Shown piece by piece: positions 16,489-26,028 of a stretch of 64,000 nt of DNA. The translations under genes were made by a program, and so were the position numbers. The notes beneath the pieces were generated by a model. The model saw only the letters and a program-made list of their open reading frames with translations, searched no databases and had not been told where the DNA came from. This DNA is from Pseudomonas orientalis (lineage in GTDB: Bacteria; Pseudomonadota; Gammaproteobacteria; Pseudomonadales; Pseudomonadaceae): positions 2,168,501-2,232,500 of the forward strand of contig NZ_CP018049.1 of NCBI RefSeq assembly GCF_002934065.1, written 5' to 3'. Numbering within the stretch: position 1 is the stretch's first letter; each line of letters starts with the position of its first letter.

Positions 16489-18147
16489 ATGAAATGGTTC
16501 TACGATCTTAAAATATCCACCAAGCTGATCAGCTCGTTCCTGGTGGTCCTGGCGCTCACTGCGGCCATGGGCGGCTTCGCCATTCTCCAGCTCGGCGCCG
16601 TCAACCAGGCGGCCCAGGACATCAGGGGCAATTGGATGCCTTCCATGCGCGCAGCAGCCGGCATGCGTTTTTTTGCTGCCAACTATCGCTTGAAAGAAAA
16701 CCGCCACCTTGCGACCGACATCGCCGAGGAAAAGGCCCAGGCCGAACGTGAGGCCGCCGACGCGCGCCAACAGTTCGACACCCGCATGGGCACCTACGAG
16801 CAGTTGCTGTCGAACGACGAAGATCGCCAACTGCTGGCCAGCGTGAAAAGTGCGTGGGACGCGTACCTGGCGAGCAGCAAGCAAGTGCTCGAGTTTTCCC
16901 GGCAGAACCAGGAAGTCCAGGCACGTGGTTTGCTCAGGGGAGAGTCCAAGGGGCATTTCGATGAGGTAACCAGCCGCCTGCAAAAAATGATCGAGATCAA
17001 TGATGCCGGTGCGACGGTTGCGGGTGACAAGGGCTCGGCGCTGTATGAAAACGCACGCCTGTCGATCAGCGCGGTACTGGTCGCGGCCTTGTTGATCGGC
17101 CTGGGCCTGGCGGTATTCATCGCCCGGATTATTTCCCGCCCGTTGAGGCTGGCCGCAACCGCCGCCGAACAATTGGCCGAAGGCAACCTCAACGCCCACA
17201 TCGAGCCCGGTGCCAAGGATGAAACCGGCATGGTGCTCAACGCCATGCGCAACATGGTCGGCAAGCTGGCGCATATCATCGGCGAAGTGCGTAATGCCGC
17301 CGACAACCTGGCCAGCGCCTCCGAACAGGTCAGCGCCACGGCGCAATCGATGAGCCAAGCCACCAGTGAACAGGCCGCCAGTGTCGAGGAAACCAGCGCC
17401 TCGGTGGAACAGATGAGCGCCAGCATCAACCAGAACACCGAGAATGCCAAGGTCACCGATGGCATGGCCAGCAAGGCCGCCAAGGAAGCCACCGAAGGCG
17501 GCGAATCGGTACAGCAGACCGTGGTGGCGATGAAGAAAATCGCCCAACGCATCAGCATCATCGATGACATCGCCTACCAGACCAATCTGCTCGCCCTCAA
17601 CGCCGCCATCGAGGCCGCGCGGGCCGGCGAGCACGGCAAGGGCTTCGCCGTGGTGGCCGCCGAAGTGCGCAAGCTGGCCGAGCGCAGCCAGGTCGCGGCC
17701 CAGGAAATCGGCGAGCTGTCGTCCAGCAGCGTGGACATGGCTGAGAAGGCCGGCAAGCTGCTTGACGAAATGGTGCCGTCCATCAACAAAACGTCCGACC
17801 TTGTGCAGGAAATCAGCGCTGCCTCCGAAGAACAGGCCGCCGGTGTCGGGCAGATCAACACCGCGATGACCCAGCTCAACCAAGTGACCCAGCAAAATGC
17901 GTCGAGCAGCGAGGAACTGGCGGCCACAGCCGAAGAAATGAGCAGCCAGGCCGAGCAATTGCAGCAAGCCATGAGCTTCTTCGTGCTCGATTCAACCCCA
18001 AAGGCTTCGGTTCAAAGCAGCAGCGTCGACAGCCCCGGCAGCAAGCCCAGCCGTCAGCCGCCACGCCCGAAACCACAGGCACCGCGCAAGGCTTTCGCCT
18101 ACAACATGGCCGGCGCACCTGACGAATCGGACTTCACCCGCTTCTGA
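16489..18147 (+). CDS. Methyl-accepting chemotaxis protein
   Basis: A 552-residue transmembrane chemoreceptor. TM1 lies near residues 11-33 and TM2 near 190-212. The roughly 155-residue periplasmic region is helical and fits a four-helix-bundle ligand domain. A HAMP domain follows (ARIISRPLRLAATAAEQLAEG). The signalling tip is [21 protein letters not shown] with GKGFAVVAAEVRKLAERSQ. The last residues, DESDFTRF, end in an aromatic-x-x-aromatic pattern similar to the CheR/CheB docking pentapeptide. This is the main receptor of the cluster. The ligand cannot be told from sequence. Confidence 0.93.
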   Translation: MKWFYDLKISTKLISSFLVVLALTAAMGGFAILQLGAVNQAAQDIRGNWMPSMRAAAGMRFFAANYRLKENRHLATDIAEEKAQAEREAADARQQFDTRMGTYEQLLSNDEDRQLLASVKSAWDAYLASSKQVLEFSRQNQEVQARGLLRGESKGHFDEVTSRLQKMIEINDAGATVAGDKGSALYENARLSISAVLVAALLIGLGLAVFIARIISRPLRLAATAAEQLAEGNLNAHIEPGAKDETGMVLNAMRNMVGKLAHIIGEVRNAADNLASASEQVSATAQSMSQATSEQAASVEETSASVEQMSASINQNTENAKVTDGMASKAAKEATEGGESVQQTVVAMKKIAQRISIIDDIAYQTNLLALNAAIEAARAGEHGKGFAVVAAEVRKLAERSQVAAQEIGELSSSSVDMAEKAGKLLDEMVPSINKTSDLVQEISAASEEQAAGVGQINTAMTQLNQVTQQNASSSEELAATAEEMSSQAEQLQQAMSFFVLDSTPKASVQSSSVDSPGSKPSRQPPRPKPQAPRKAFAYNMAGAPDESDFTRF

Positions 18148-18182
18148 TCCCACGATCAATACGGGCCTACAAGGAGAGTGAC

Positions 18183-18722
18183 ATGGGCGCAGTGATGACG
18201 ACTCGGCATACCGCGGTTGCGGTGGATGAGGACGCGCAATACCTGACCTTCATGCTTGGCGGTGAAATGTTCGCCATCGGCATTCTGGGCATCAAGGAAA
18301 TTATCGAATACGGCAGCCTGACCGTGGTGCCGATGATGCCGGCGTTCGTGCGCGGGGTGATCAACCTGCGCGGCGCGGTGGTGCCGGTGGTGGACTTGTC
18401 GGCGCGCTTCGGGCGGGCCAACTCGGCGATCACCCGGCGCTCCTGCGTGATCATCATTGAGGCGAATAACGATGATGGACGGCCTCAGGATATCGGGTTG
18501 CTGGTCGATACCGTGTCCGCCGTGCAGGAGATCCCCGCCGCGCAGATCGAGCCGCCGCCCAGTTTCGGCGCGCGGATTCGCGCCGATTTCATCGGCGGCA
18601 TGGCCAAGGTCGACGGCAAGTTCGTGATTGTGCTGGAGGTGGACAAGGTGCTGTCCATCGATGAGATGTCCAGCCTCGCCGAGGACGGCCAGGCGGCGGC
18701 CCTCGACCTCGATCCGCGTTGA
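18183..18722 (+). CDS. cheW: Chemotaxis adaptor CheW
   Basis: A 179-residue SH3-like coupling protein that bridges receptors to CheA. The start of the domain is QYLTFMLGGEMFAIGILGIKEI. The conserved core RGVINLRGAVVPVVDLSARFG lies at about residues 60-80, followed by LLVDTVSAVQEI. Length is typical. AAGGAGAG seven bases before the ATG is a strong ribosome-binding site. It is followed by cheR after nine bases, so cheW, cheR, cheD and cheB are tightly co-transcribed. Confidence 0.94.
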   Translation: MGAVMTTRHTAVAVDEDAQYLTFMLGGEMFAIGILGIKEIIEYGSLTVVPMMPAFVRGVINLRGAVVPVVDLSARFGRANSAITRRSCVIIIEANNDDGRPQDIGLLVDTVSAVQEIPAAQIEPPPSFGARIRADFIGGMAKVDGKFVIVLEVDKVLSIDEMSSLAEDGQAAALDLDPR

Positions 18723-18731
18723 GTCCCGACC

Positions 18732-19541
18732 ATGCCAGATACCGCCTCCATCGACGATCGTGAATTCGGCCAGTTCCAGAGCTGGCTGTACCGCGCGGCC
18801 GGCATCAACCTGTCGCCGGCCAAAAAAGCCCTGGTGGCCGGGCGCCTGTTCAAGCGCCTCAAGCACTACGAGCTGCATAGCTACGGCGAGTACTTCAAGC
18901 TGATCATGAGTGACCAACGCAAGGGCGAGCTGCAGGTTGCCCTGGATTTGCTGACCACCAACGAAACCTATTTTTTTCGCGAGCCCAAGCACTTCGACTT
19001 CCTGCGCCAGCAGGTGCTGCCCGGGGCCGCGCCGGGCAAGGTATTTCGCGTCTGGAGCGCGGCCAGTTCCTCGGGCGAAGAACCCTACAGCCTGGCGATG
19101 ACCCTGGCCGAGGGCCTGGGCACCACGCCTTGGGAAGTGATCGGCTCGGACATCAGCACCCAGGTGCTGGCCAAGGCACGCAACGGCCACTACGCCATGG
19201 AGCGCGCCGCGACGCTGCCCCAGCCGCTGTTGACCAAGTACTGTCTCAAGGGCATTGGCCGCCAGGAGGGCACCTTCCTGATCGACAAGGCCTTGCGTAA
19301 CCGCGTCAATTTTGTGCAGGTCAACCTTAATGAAGCGCTGCCGGCCCTGGGCGAGTTCGAGGTGATCTTCCTGCGCAACGTGATGATCTATTTCGACCAG
19401 CAGACCAAGAGCCAGGTGGTCGCGCGTCTGTTGCCGCTGCTTAAGCCCGGCGGTTATTTCATCATCAGCCACTCGGAAAGCCTCAACGGTGTCAACGACA
19501 CCTTGAAGCTGGTGGCGCCGTCGATTTACCGCAAGCCATGA
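18732..19541 (+). CDS. cheR: Chemotaxis methyltransferase CheR
   Basis: A 269-residue S-adenosylmethionine-dependent enzyme that methylates receptor glutamates during adaptation. The N-terminal helical domain recognises the receptor. TTNETYFFREPKHFDFL marks the linker to the catalytic domain. The SAM-binding motif is VWSAASSSGEEPYSLAM (about residues 105-122), followed by SDISTQVLAKAR and FLRNVMIYFD. No TPR extension is present. Its last four bases overlap the first of cheD (ATGA), so the two are translationally coupled. Confidence 0.95.
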   Translation: MPDTASIDDREFGQFQSWLYRAAGINLSPAKKALVAGRLFKRLKHYELHSYGEYFKLIMSDQRKGELQVALDLLTTNETYFFREPKHFDFLRQQVLPGAAPGKVFRVWSAASSSGEEPYSLAMTLAEGLGTTPWEVIGSDISTQVLAKARNGHYAMERAATLPQPLLTKYCLKGIGRQEGTFLIDKALRNRVNFVQVNLNEALPALGEFEVIFLRNVMIYFDQQTKSQVVARLLPLLKPGGYFIISHSESLNGVNDTLKLVAPSIYRKP

Positions 19542-20071
19542 AAAAACCAGTCGGTGTGGGCGAAGTGGTGTTGGCGCCTGGGCAGGTCAGCTTTGCGACG
19601 CGGCCGACGCGCCTGCGTACCTTGCTCGGTTCCTGCGTGGCGATCACCTTCTGGCACCCGCAACGACAGATCGGCGGCATGTGTCACTTCATGCTGCCGG
19701 GGCGAGCGCGCAATCATCAGCCCCTGGATGGCCGCTATGGCGACGAAGCCCTGGAACTGCTGCTGCGCCACGCCCAGGCCAATGGCACGCGTGCGCAGGA
19801 TTACCAGGTCAAGTTGTTCGGCGGCGGCGAGATGTTTCCTGATCACCAGCGCCGCCTGCCGACCCACGACGTGGCCACCCTGAATATTCGCGCGGCGCTG
19901 GCCCTGGCCGAGCGCTATCAATTGCACCTGACGGCCCAGGACATGGGCAGTACCGGTTACCGCACGATCATGTTCGACCTGTGGAACGGCAATGTCTGGG
20001 TCCGGCACCAACCTATGGGAACACTTCAACAAGATGCCTACCAAAAAAATCAGTGTGCTGCTGGTCGATGA
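19538..20071 (+). CDS. cheD: Chemoreceptor glutamine deamidase CheD
   Basis: A 177-residue deamidase that converts receptor glutamines to glutamates. The catalytic cysteine is in [11 protein letters not shown] (about residue 31) and the histidine in [10 protein letters not shown] (about residue 48). KLFGGGEMF and [14 protein letters not shown] follow as expected. It overlaps cheR by four bases and cheB by 38 bases. The extended C-terminal tail ([14 protein letters not shown]) arises where the coding region runs into cheB. Presence of CheD together with CheA, CheW, CheR and CheB marks a full adaptation system. Confidence 0.93.
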   Translation: MKKPVGVGEVVLAPGQVSFATRPTRLRTLLGSCVAITFWHPQRQIGGMCHFMLPGRARNHQPLDGRYGDEALELLLRHAQANGTRAQDYQVKLFGGGEMFPDHQRRLPTHDVATLNIRAALALAERYQLHLTAQDMGSTGYRTIMFDLWNGNVWVRHQPMGTLQQDAYQKNQCAAGR

Positions 20072-21110
20072 CTCGGCCGTGGTGCGCCAGGTACTGCTGG
20101 CGATTCTCGCTGACACGCCGGATATCCATGTGATGGGCGCCGCTTCCGACCCGATTTTCGCCATGGACAAACTCGCCCGGGAATGGCCGGATGTGATCGT
20201 GCTGGATGTAGAAATGCCGCGCATGGACGGCATCACCTTTCTCAGGAAAATCATGAGCGAGCGGCCGACGCCGGTGGTGATCTGCTCGTCGCTGACCCAG
20301 AAAGGCGCGGAAACCTCCCTGCAGGCGCTGGCAGCGGGTGCTGTGGAGATCATTACCAAGCCCACGACCGGCTTGAAGAATTTCCTGATCGAATCGGCGG
20401 CCGAGTTGGTGGCGGCGATCCGTGCCGCGGCCAACGCCAACGTCAGGAACCTGGGAAGGCGCAGCGTCAGCCCGGCACCGGCACCGGCCGGCAAGCTCAG
20501 TGCGGATGCGATCCTGCCCGCCGCCAATGGCCAGGCCATGGCGCACACCACCGAACGTATTGTCGCCATCGGCACCTCCACCGGTGGCACCCAGGCGCTG
20601 GAGGCGGTGCTGACGGCCCTGCCGCGGGTGTGCCCGGGCATGGTGATCGTGCAGCACATGCCGGAAAAATTCACTGCCTCGTTCGCCGAGCGTCTCAACA
20701 GCGTTTGCGAAATCGAGGTGCGCGAAGCGCGCAACAATGACCGTGTCCTGCCCGGCCTGGCCCTGATCGCCCCTGGCGGCAAGCACCTGATGGTCACCCG
20801 CAGCGGCGCCTATTATCACGCTCAGGTCATCGATGGGCCGCTGGTCAACCGGCACCGGCCTTCAGTGGATGTGCTGTTTCGCTCGGTGGCCAGGTTCGCC
20901 GGCAGGAACGCCACGGGCATCATCATGACCGGTATGGGCGACGATGGCGCACGCGGGCTCAAGGAGATGCTTGATGCCGGCGCCGCCACGGTGGCTCAGG
21001 ACGAGGCCAGTTGTGTGGTGTTCGGCATGCCCAAGGAGGCGATCAAGCTCAACGCCGCCCAGCGCATCATGGCGCTGGGGGATATTCATCGGGCGATTTT
21101 GCATAATTGA
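20034..21110 (+). CDS. cheB: Chemotaxis response regulator methylesterase CheB
   Basis: A 358-residue enzyme that removes receptor methyl groups when its receiver is phosphorylated by CheA. The N-terminal receiver shows LLVDDSAVV and the phosphoacceptor in [14 protein letters not shown] linker leads to the methylesterase domain with a catalytic triad: S in [10 protein letters not shown] in VQHMPEKF, D in [10 protein letters not shown] prefer the ATG at 20034, which gives [14 protein letters not shown]; an alternative ATG at 19992 would add 14 residues inside cheD. It is the last gene of the cluster and is followed by tandem structured repeats. Confidence 0.95.
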   Translation: MPTKKISVLLVDDSAVVRQVLLAILADTPDIHVMGAASDPIFAMDKLAREWPDVIVLDVEMPRMDGITFLRKIMSERPTPVVICSSLTQKGAETSLQALAAGAVEIITKPTTGLKNFLIESAAELVAAIRAAANANVRNLGRRSVSPAPAPAGKLSADAILPAANGQAMAHTTERIVAIGTSTGGTQALEAVLTALPRVCPGMVIVQHMPEKFTASFAERLNSVCEIEVREARNNDRVLPGLALIAPGGKHLMVTRSGAYYHAQVIDGPLVNRHRPSVDVLFRSVARFAGRNATGIIMTGMGDDGARGLKEMLDAGAATVAQDEASCVVFGMPKEAIKLNAAQRIMALGDIHRAILHN

Positions 21111-21141
21111 ACGTGAGTTCCAGGCTGCCTTGCCCAGTATT

Positions 21142-21530
21142 TTGTGTCGATCCTGGCCCAAATGTGGGAGGGGGCTTGCCCCCGATGGCGGCCTCAGAGC
21201 CGACCGGGATGTTGGATTGGACCGAGTACATATCCGTTTCTGCGGTAACGGCTGCTATGGGTTCCGCTTTTACAGCGGCTCACTTTTGAAAAGCGCAAAA
21301 GTAAGCAAAACGCTCTTGCCCCACCACTCGGCACCTCGCTTGGGCTCGGTGTGCCCGAACGCAGGCTTGAATCCGTGGGCCGCCGCAATGGGCCATCCAT
21401 GGCCCAGTGCGGCTAACCCGGCGTCCTGCCGGGTTGCCCACGGATTCAAGCCTGCGTTCGGCCAGCGTGGTTTAACGGGGCGCCTAAGATCAAAAGCAAA
21501 AGCGCGGCGGCCTTAGAGCCGACCGGTATC
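21142..21530 (+). repeat. Structured repeat, copy A (core 21226-21497), first of a tandem pair
   Basis: A REP-like start (21164-21192, GTGGGAGGGGGCTTGCCCCC) leads into a 272-bp core. Core helices: CCGCT/AGCGG; ACTTTTG/CAAAAGT (21282-21288 with 21296-21302); loop AGCG 21292-21295 with CGCT 21311-21314; a perfect 26-bp stem (21355-21380 with 21436-21461). That stem encloses hairpins TGGGCCAT/ATGGCCCA (21389-21406) and CCCGGC/GCCGGG (21417-21433). The unit is repeated directly as copy B with a 389-bp period. Confidence 0.9.
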
Positions 21531-21966
21531 TTGTGTCGATCCTGGCCCAAATGTGGGAGGGGGCTTGCCCCCGATGGCGGCCTCAGAGCCGACCAGGATA
21601 TTGGATCAGATCGAGTACATATCCGTTTCTGCGGTAACGGCCACTTAGGGTTCCGCTTTTACAGCGGCTCACTTTTGAAAAGCGCAAAAGTAAGCAAAAC
21701 GCTCTTGCCCCACCACTCGGCACCTCGCCCAGGCTCGGTGTGCCCGAACGCAGGCTTGAATCCGTGGGCCGCCGCAATGGGCCATCCATGGCCCAGTGCG
21801 GCTAACCCGGCGTCCTGCCGGGTTGCCCACGAATTCAAGCCTGCGTTCGGCCAGCGTGGTTTAACGGGCCGCCTGAGATCAAAAGCAGATCAAGATCAAG
21901 ATCAAGAGCGACTCGCTTCGCATCGTGGTTACGTTTGGGCGCTACCGAGCTGTGTAGATACCTATG
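21531..21966 (+). repeat. Structured repeat, copy B (core 21615-21886), second of a tandem pair
   Basis: Nearly identical to copy A, offset by exactly 389 bp. It differs at scattered positions such as a C-to-T-type change in the 3' arm of the long stem (CCCACGAATTC). After the core it continues into an AGATCA-type hexamer run and GCTTCGCATCGTGGTTACG, a tail shared with copies C and F. Confidence 0.88.
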
Positions 21967-22013
21967 CCTATAGCACCGTAGCCGCGATCGGTGCCGTTCG
22001 GCACCGGCGTCTT

Positions 22014-23234
22014 TTACGGCACTAATTCAGCGTCTGACACACCGTATTCGTCCAACGAATACAGCAATGTTCCGTACCCCAGTTGCTCGTAACCGCCGCT
22101 GTCGCGGCCATAATCGCCGCCGCCGCCTTCCACCTGGACCTTATTCACCATGGCTTTCACATTCGGCGCGCTGAGGCTTTTGCGCACGACGTAGTGGTTG
22201 TAGAGCAGCTCCCATATCGGACGGATTTCGCCCCGATGCTCGGCCGAGATGACCCTCTGTTTGAACGCGCGGTTGAGCAAAGGGGTAAACGGCACGTCCT
22301 GGCCCAGGTTGTACTGGGCCACATACTCGGCGCCTTGCAGTACACGGTTGTTCTGGTAGCTGAACAGGTCGTCGCCCTGGCTCCAGGCCATCTGGCAGAA
22401 GCTGCCGAGCAGGGCGATGTCGAGCAGGGCGTGTGCCTGGTTACGCCCGCTTTCCTGGACTTGACCCAGGCCATTGCCATGGAACTTCCAGACCGCGTGT
22501 TCGATGGCGCCGTTACCGCTGCCGTGCTTGAAGTAATCGACGGCCTCGTTGTAGAGGTCGCGGCGATCCGTGAGTACGCCGATGGCCAGTATCGAGTTCA
22601 TGTTGGCCAGGTCCCAGCGGGCGCCGTGACGATCAGGCGGGCTTCCATCGTGGTGCAGCAGGAAATCATGACTGATGGGATAGAACACGTTGAGCAGCAT
22701 GCTTTGAAATTGAAGAAAGTCCGCCGCCTGCCACTTCGGGTAGCTGCGCAACAACTCGGCCGCATTGGCCAGTTGATAACCGGACAAGCCTGCCGTCAGG
22801 AACTTGTCGGGTTCGTCCCTGATGGCGGTAAGCGTGGAGGACCACTGGTTCAAGATACCCACGGCCTTGTCGGCATAGGCGGGTTACTGCGAGATCTGCC
22901 AGCGCAGGGCCAGTGCGTAGGCCGCGGCGGCGTCGTTGAACAGCGTGCTGTCGTTATTCATGTCTGCTGAAGTGCGGTTCAGCACAGACACTGGATTGGG
23001 TTGCCAAGCCAATGAGGCATGTGGATTGGCGATCAGCTTTTGCCAACCGGCCAGCCATGGCGGGTTCTGGTTGGCCAGTTTTTCGCGTATTCGCGTGAAG
23101 TCCGCCTGGGTCTGGAGCAGGCCGGGATGGATGAATGCATCGGCAGGCAGGGTGGAGGAGGCTTGACCGTCGATACTCATCGACAGCGCGCCGAGCAGCA
23201 CGGCCACTTTGGATAGGTGCTTGAAAGAAATCAT
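22014..23234 (-). pseudogene. Alginate lyase-family protein, interrupted by one in-frame stop
   Basis: Read through, this is a 406-codon gene for a secreted polysaccharide lyase of the alginate-lyase type. The signal peptide is MISFKHLSKVAVLLGALSM...GQA. The body holds NPPWLAGWQKLIAN, RWDLANMNSILAIGVLTD, HGNGLGQVQESGRNQAH (the region of the active-site histidine) and LLYNHYVVRKSL. Codon 117 is TAA (22884-22886), directly after WQISQ. The frame continues uninterrupted as PAYADKAVGIL, so a single nonsense change, not a frameshift, breaks the gene. The downstream part has GTG at 22862 but no ribosome-binding site or signal peptide, so restart would not give an exported enzyme. Product loss is likely unless the stop is read through. 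Confidence 0.85.
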
Positions 23235-23483
23235 CGTGTGTTCGACCTGATGTGTCCAACCTTATGCGGCGTAGACAGCCATACGGACAGGGCCAGGTTT
23301 GGCCCCCGGGATGAAACACAGCTGGCGCTTGAATGGAGCCTGTCAGGCGAGTTGATAGGCTTGGACAGCAGTGCGGTGGTAGGCATAGGATCGGTTCGCG
23401 AAAGTCGGGCACAGGGCAAGCCTGGCAGCGGACTTTCAATAAACCGTTCGCAAATTATCAAGGTTTCATCAAGAGGCTTCTTT

Positions 23484-24173
23484 GTGTCAGGAAAACGTAT
23501 CCTCATCGTCGAAGACGATGCCGACAGCGCCAGCATTCTCGAAGCCTATTTGCGCCGCGATGGCTATGAGGTGGCCTTGGCCGAAGACGGTCAGCGCGGT
23601 CTCGACCTGCACAAGAGCTGGCAGCCCGACCTGATATTGCTCGACGTGATGCTGCCGCGCTTGAGTGGCACCGAGGTGTTGTCCGCCGTGCGCCGCAGCA
23701 GTGACACGCCGGTGATCATGGTCACGGCCATGGGCGACGAACCGGAAAAGCTTGGCGCCTTGCGCTACGGCGCAGACGATTATGTGGTCAAGCCCTACAG
23801 CCCGGGTGAAGTGGTGGCGAGGGTACAGGCGGTGCTGCGACGCACCAGCGGCAACCAGCCGGTGGCACACCTGTTGCGCCATGAGAACCTGCGGGTGGAT
23901 CTTGACGCTTTTACCGTAGCCATTGAGCAGGGCGATGCAGCACCGCAATGGCTGGACCTGACGCCGACGGAATTCAAGCTGCTGGTGACGTTGCTCCAGA
24001 CCCCGTCCAAGGCCTTTACCCGTGACGAGCTGCTGGAAATCTGCCTGCCGGAAAGCGAAGCCCTGGCCCGTGTCGTCGATACCCATGTGCACAACCTGCG
24101 CCGCAAGCTGGAAACCCATGGCATCGCCGGGGTATTGGTGACGGTGCGCTCCATTGGCTATCGGTTCAGGTGA
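23484..24173 (+). CDS. OmpR-family response regulator
   Basis: A 229-residue transcription factor of a two-component system. The receiver domain starts KRILIVEDDADSASILEAYL with the phosphoacceptor in LILLDVMLPRLSG and the lysine in VVKPYSPGEV. A winged-helix output domain covers about residues 130-229 (LDLTPTEFKLLVTLL, VVDTHVHNLRRKLE, VRSIGYRFR). The start is GTG at 23484 with AGAGG upstream; a longer in-frame extension from 23217 runs back into the divergent pseudogene's upstream region and is unlikely. The kinase gene follows after five bases. Sequence layout is close to BaeR/CreB-type regulators, but the signal is unknown. Confidence 0.9.
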   Translation: MSGKRILIVEDDADSASILEAYLRRDGYEVALAEDGQRGLDLHKSWQPDLILLDVMLPRLSGTEVLSAVRRSSDTPVIMVTAMGDEPEKLGALRYGADDYVVKPYSPGEVVARVQAVLRRTSGNQPVAHLLRHENLRVDLDAFTVAIEQGDAAPQWLDLTPTEFKLLVTLLQTPSKAFTRDELLEICLPESEALARVVDTHVHNLRRKLETHGIAGVLVTVRSIGYRFR

Positions 24174-24178
24174 GCCCC

Positions 24179-25369
24179 ATGTTGGATAAACCCCCTGCGG
24201 ATAAATCGCAGATCAACGACAAACCACTGTGGCGCTGGATCGGCATGCGCATGAGCCTGCTGGCGATCGGCGCGGTGGTGGTGATCTCGGTGTGCATGTG
24301 GATCAACATCACGCTGACGGATTGGAGTTTTGTGCAGCATCTGCCGCCGGGGCTGCGCGAAGAGCTGCAGCAACTGCGCGCCGATCCAGGGCTCAACGAG
24401 CCACGCTTGCGTCAATTGGTTGCCCAGTACTACCCCCTGGACTATTTCCAGCCGGCCATCGCCAATCACGACTGGCTGGTACTGGTTGGCCTGGTGCTGG
24501 TCGCCATCCCCATCATCATTGCCTGCGGCCTGTGGTTTTCGCGGCCCTTGTCCAGCCAGTTTTCGACGATTGCCCAGGGCGCCAGGCGCGTCGCCGGCGG
24601 GGATTTCCTGACGCGTCTGCCGGTCCACCGCGCTGCACCCGACGAGCTGCAACGCTTGGTCAGCGACTTCAACAGCATGAGCACCCAACTGGAGCGCTAT
24701 GAGCGTGACGTGCGAGAGTCCAGCGCGGTCATTGCCCACGAGCTGCGCACGCCGTTGAATGCCGCCATGGGGCGCGTGCAGGGTATGCTCGACGAGGTGT
24801 TTCCCAGCGATGCGGCGCAGTTGGGCATGGTCAAGCGTCAGCTCGATCAGCTGAGCAAACTGGTGGATGATTTGCACCTGTTGTCGATGGCCCGGGCTGG
24901 CCGGTTGGTGCTTGAGCGCAGCGATTTCCCCTTGATGGCGCTGGTGGCCGAACGGCTGGCCTGGTTTGAGCCGCAATTGGATCAGGCCGGCGTTCGAACA
25001 CAGGTCAGTATGACCGATGGGCTGCGGGTGCATGCCGATCGCGATCGCCTGGGCCAGGTCATCAACATTCTGGTTGATAACCTGTTGCGTTATGCGGCAG
25101 GCGGCGGTGAGTTGAATATTGTGGCGTGTCAGGTTCAAGACCAGGTAGTGATTGAAATCGGTGACCGTGGCCCGGGCATCGAAGCACAGCATCTGGACAG
25201 CGTATTTGATCGCTTCTGGCGGGCGGAACGCTCCAGGGCGCGTTACTCGGGCGGCAGCGGGCTGGGCTTGTCCATCGCCCGGGCGATCTGCCAGGCCCAT
25301 GGCGGCGCCATGACCGCCAGCAACCTGGACGAGGGTGGCACGCTGATCAGGGCACAGTTCCCGGTGTAG
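24179..25369 (+). CDS. Sensor histidine kinase
   Basis: A 396-residue inner-membrane kinase paired with the OmpR-type regulator just upstream. TM1 (about residues 18-42) and TM2 (about 96-119) enclose a short periplasmic domain of some 55 residues. A HAMP domain follows (SRPLSSQFSTIAQGARRVAGG). The phosphorylated histidine is in SSAVIAHELRTPLNAAMG. N, G1 and G2 boxes appear as INILVDNLLRYA, DRGPGIE and GGSGLGLSIAR. The ATG at 24179 has AGGTG at a good distance; a GTG at 24170 overlapping the regulator stop is the alternative. The short sensor domain gives no hint of the ligand. Confidence 0.9.
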   Translation: MLDKPPADKSQINDKPLWRWIGMRMSLLAIGAVVVISVCMWINITLTDWSFVQHLPPGLREELQQLRADPGLNEPRLRQLVAQYYPLDYFQPAIANHDWLVLVGLVLVAIPIIIACGLWFSRPLSSQFSTIAQGARRVAGGDFLTRLPVHRAAPDELQRLVSDFNSMSTQLERYERDVRESSAVIAHELRTPLNAAMGRVQGMLDEVFPSDAAQLGMVKRQLDQLSKLVDDLHLLSMARAGRLVLERSDFPLMALVAERLAWFEPQLDQAGVRTQVSMTDGLRVHADRDRLGQVINILVDNLLRYAAGGGELNIVACQVQDQVVIEIGDRGPGIEAQHLDSVFDRFWRAERSRARYSGGSGLGLSIARAICQAHGGAMTASNLDEGGTLIRAQFPV

Positions 25370-25386
25370 GCTCTGACCGGCCCGGT

Positions 25387-25812
25387 TCAACAAACGAATT
25401 TGACGTACACCTGTTCCGGGTCGCCTTCATCAAGGTTCTCGATTCGACCGCTCGGTATGAACCCGGCTTTGGCCAGCATCGCCTGGGAAGCGGTGTTGCA
25501 GAGGTTGGTCGAGGCAAACAGCTTGGGCGTTTTGCACAGCTTTTCGGCGCCCGCCAGCAGCGCCAGCGCCACCCCCTGGCGTTGGTGCATCGGCGCCACG
25601 ACCACCAGCGCCACAAAGTCGTGATGGAAGAAATCATTGGTCAGCACCAGGTAGCCAGCGCACTGGCCGCCTGCCTCGGCGACCAGGCATTGCTGGCGCA
25701 CAACGGCGTCATGGATAAATACACGGCGACTGGCGTGGGCCGTGGCGTAGGCGTCCAGTGCGAGAAGTGCATGCACGTCGTCGAGTGTGGCGGGGCGGAT
25801 GTACAGTTCCAT
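25387..25812 (-). CDS. GNAT family N-acetyltransferase
   Basis: A 141-residue acetyltransferase beginning MELYIRPATLDDVHALLALD. The central strand and acetyl-CoA loop are FVALVVVAPMHQRQGVALALL (about residues 68-88); the Q/R-x-x-G-x-G/A motif reads QRQGVA. The C-terminal TNLCNTASQAMLAKAGF is the usual motif B. I start at 25812; a longer frame back to 25953 has poor N-terminal sequence. It converges on the histidine kinase with 17 bases between stops. The substrate is unknown. It is unrelated in detail to the acetyltransferase at 277. Confidence 0.83.
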   Translation of the reverse strand: MELYIRPATLDDVHALLALDAYATAHASRRVFIHDAVVRQQCLVAEAGGQCAGYLVLTNDFFHHDFVALVVVAPMHQRQGVALALLAGAEKLCKTPKLFASTNLCNTASQAMLAKAGFIPSGRIENLDEGDPEQVYVKFVC

Positions 25813-26028
25813 ATTCAGGCACGTTTCTATCGGTGGGCATTGGCGTAACCCTATCACCCATTCATTAGCGCAGTCGGGTACTGCGCCGGCTCCCGCGTAA
25901 AGCCAGCGGCCTGGAGCGCGCATCGGTCGGTCGCCCATCCCTGTCTGAATCAATTACCCGGCGACCGGGGTAACATGAGCCTGAGCTCATGCCCAACCTG
26001 TTCCTGCCCATTCGCCGAGACCCTGCCG

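Larger units (their letters stand above)
21111..22013. other. Repeat-filled gap between convergent genes
   Basis: 903 bases between cheB (plus) and the alginate-lyase pseudogene (minus). Almost all of it is two copies of the structured repeat with their attached REP sequences. Open frames that cross it in several frames are byproducts of the repeat and share no codon logic between copies. Confidence 0.8.

Noticed and set aside
16432..17967. A 511-codon minus-strand frame opposite the MCP gene
   Set aside because: Composition is low-complexity and Gly/His-rich, typical of antisense to alanine-rich receptor code. The plus strand has a full receptor.
21531..22025. Proteins read from structured repeats (also around 20944-21516, 38896-39390, 46590-47084)
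   Set aside because: Frames occur in every repeat copy in different phases, have no ribosome-binding site and change freely with compensatory stem changes. The selection seen is on base pairing, not on codons.
22083..22970. A 295-codon plus-strand frame opposite the alginate-lyase pseudogene
   Set aside because: It exists only as the complement of the lyase sequence; the lyase reading gives coherent secretion signal and domain, the opposite frame does not.
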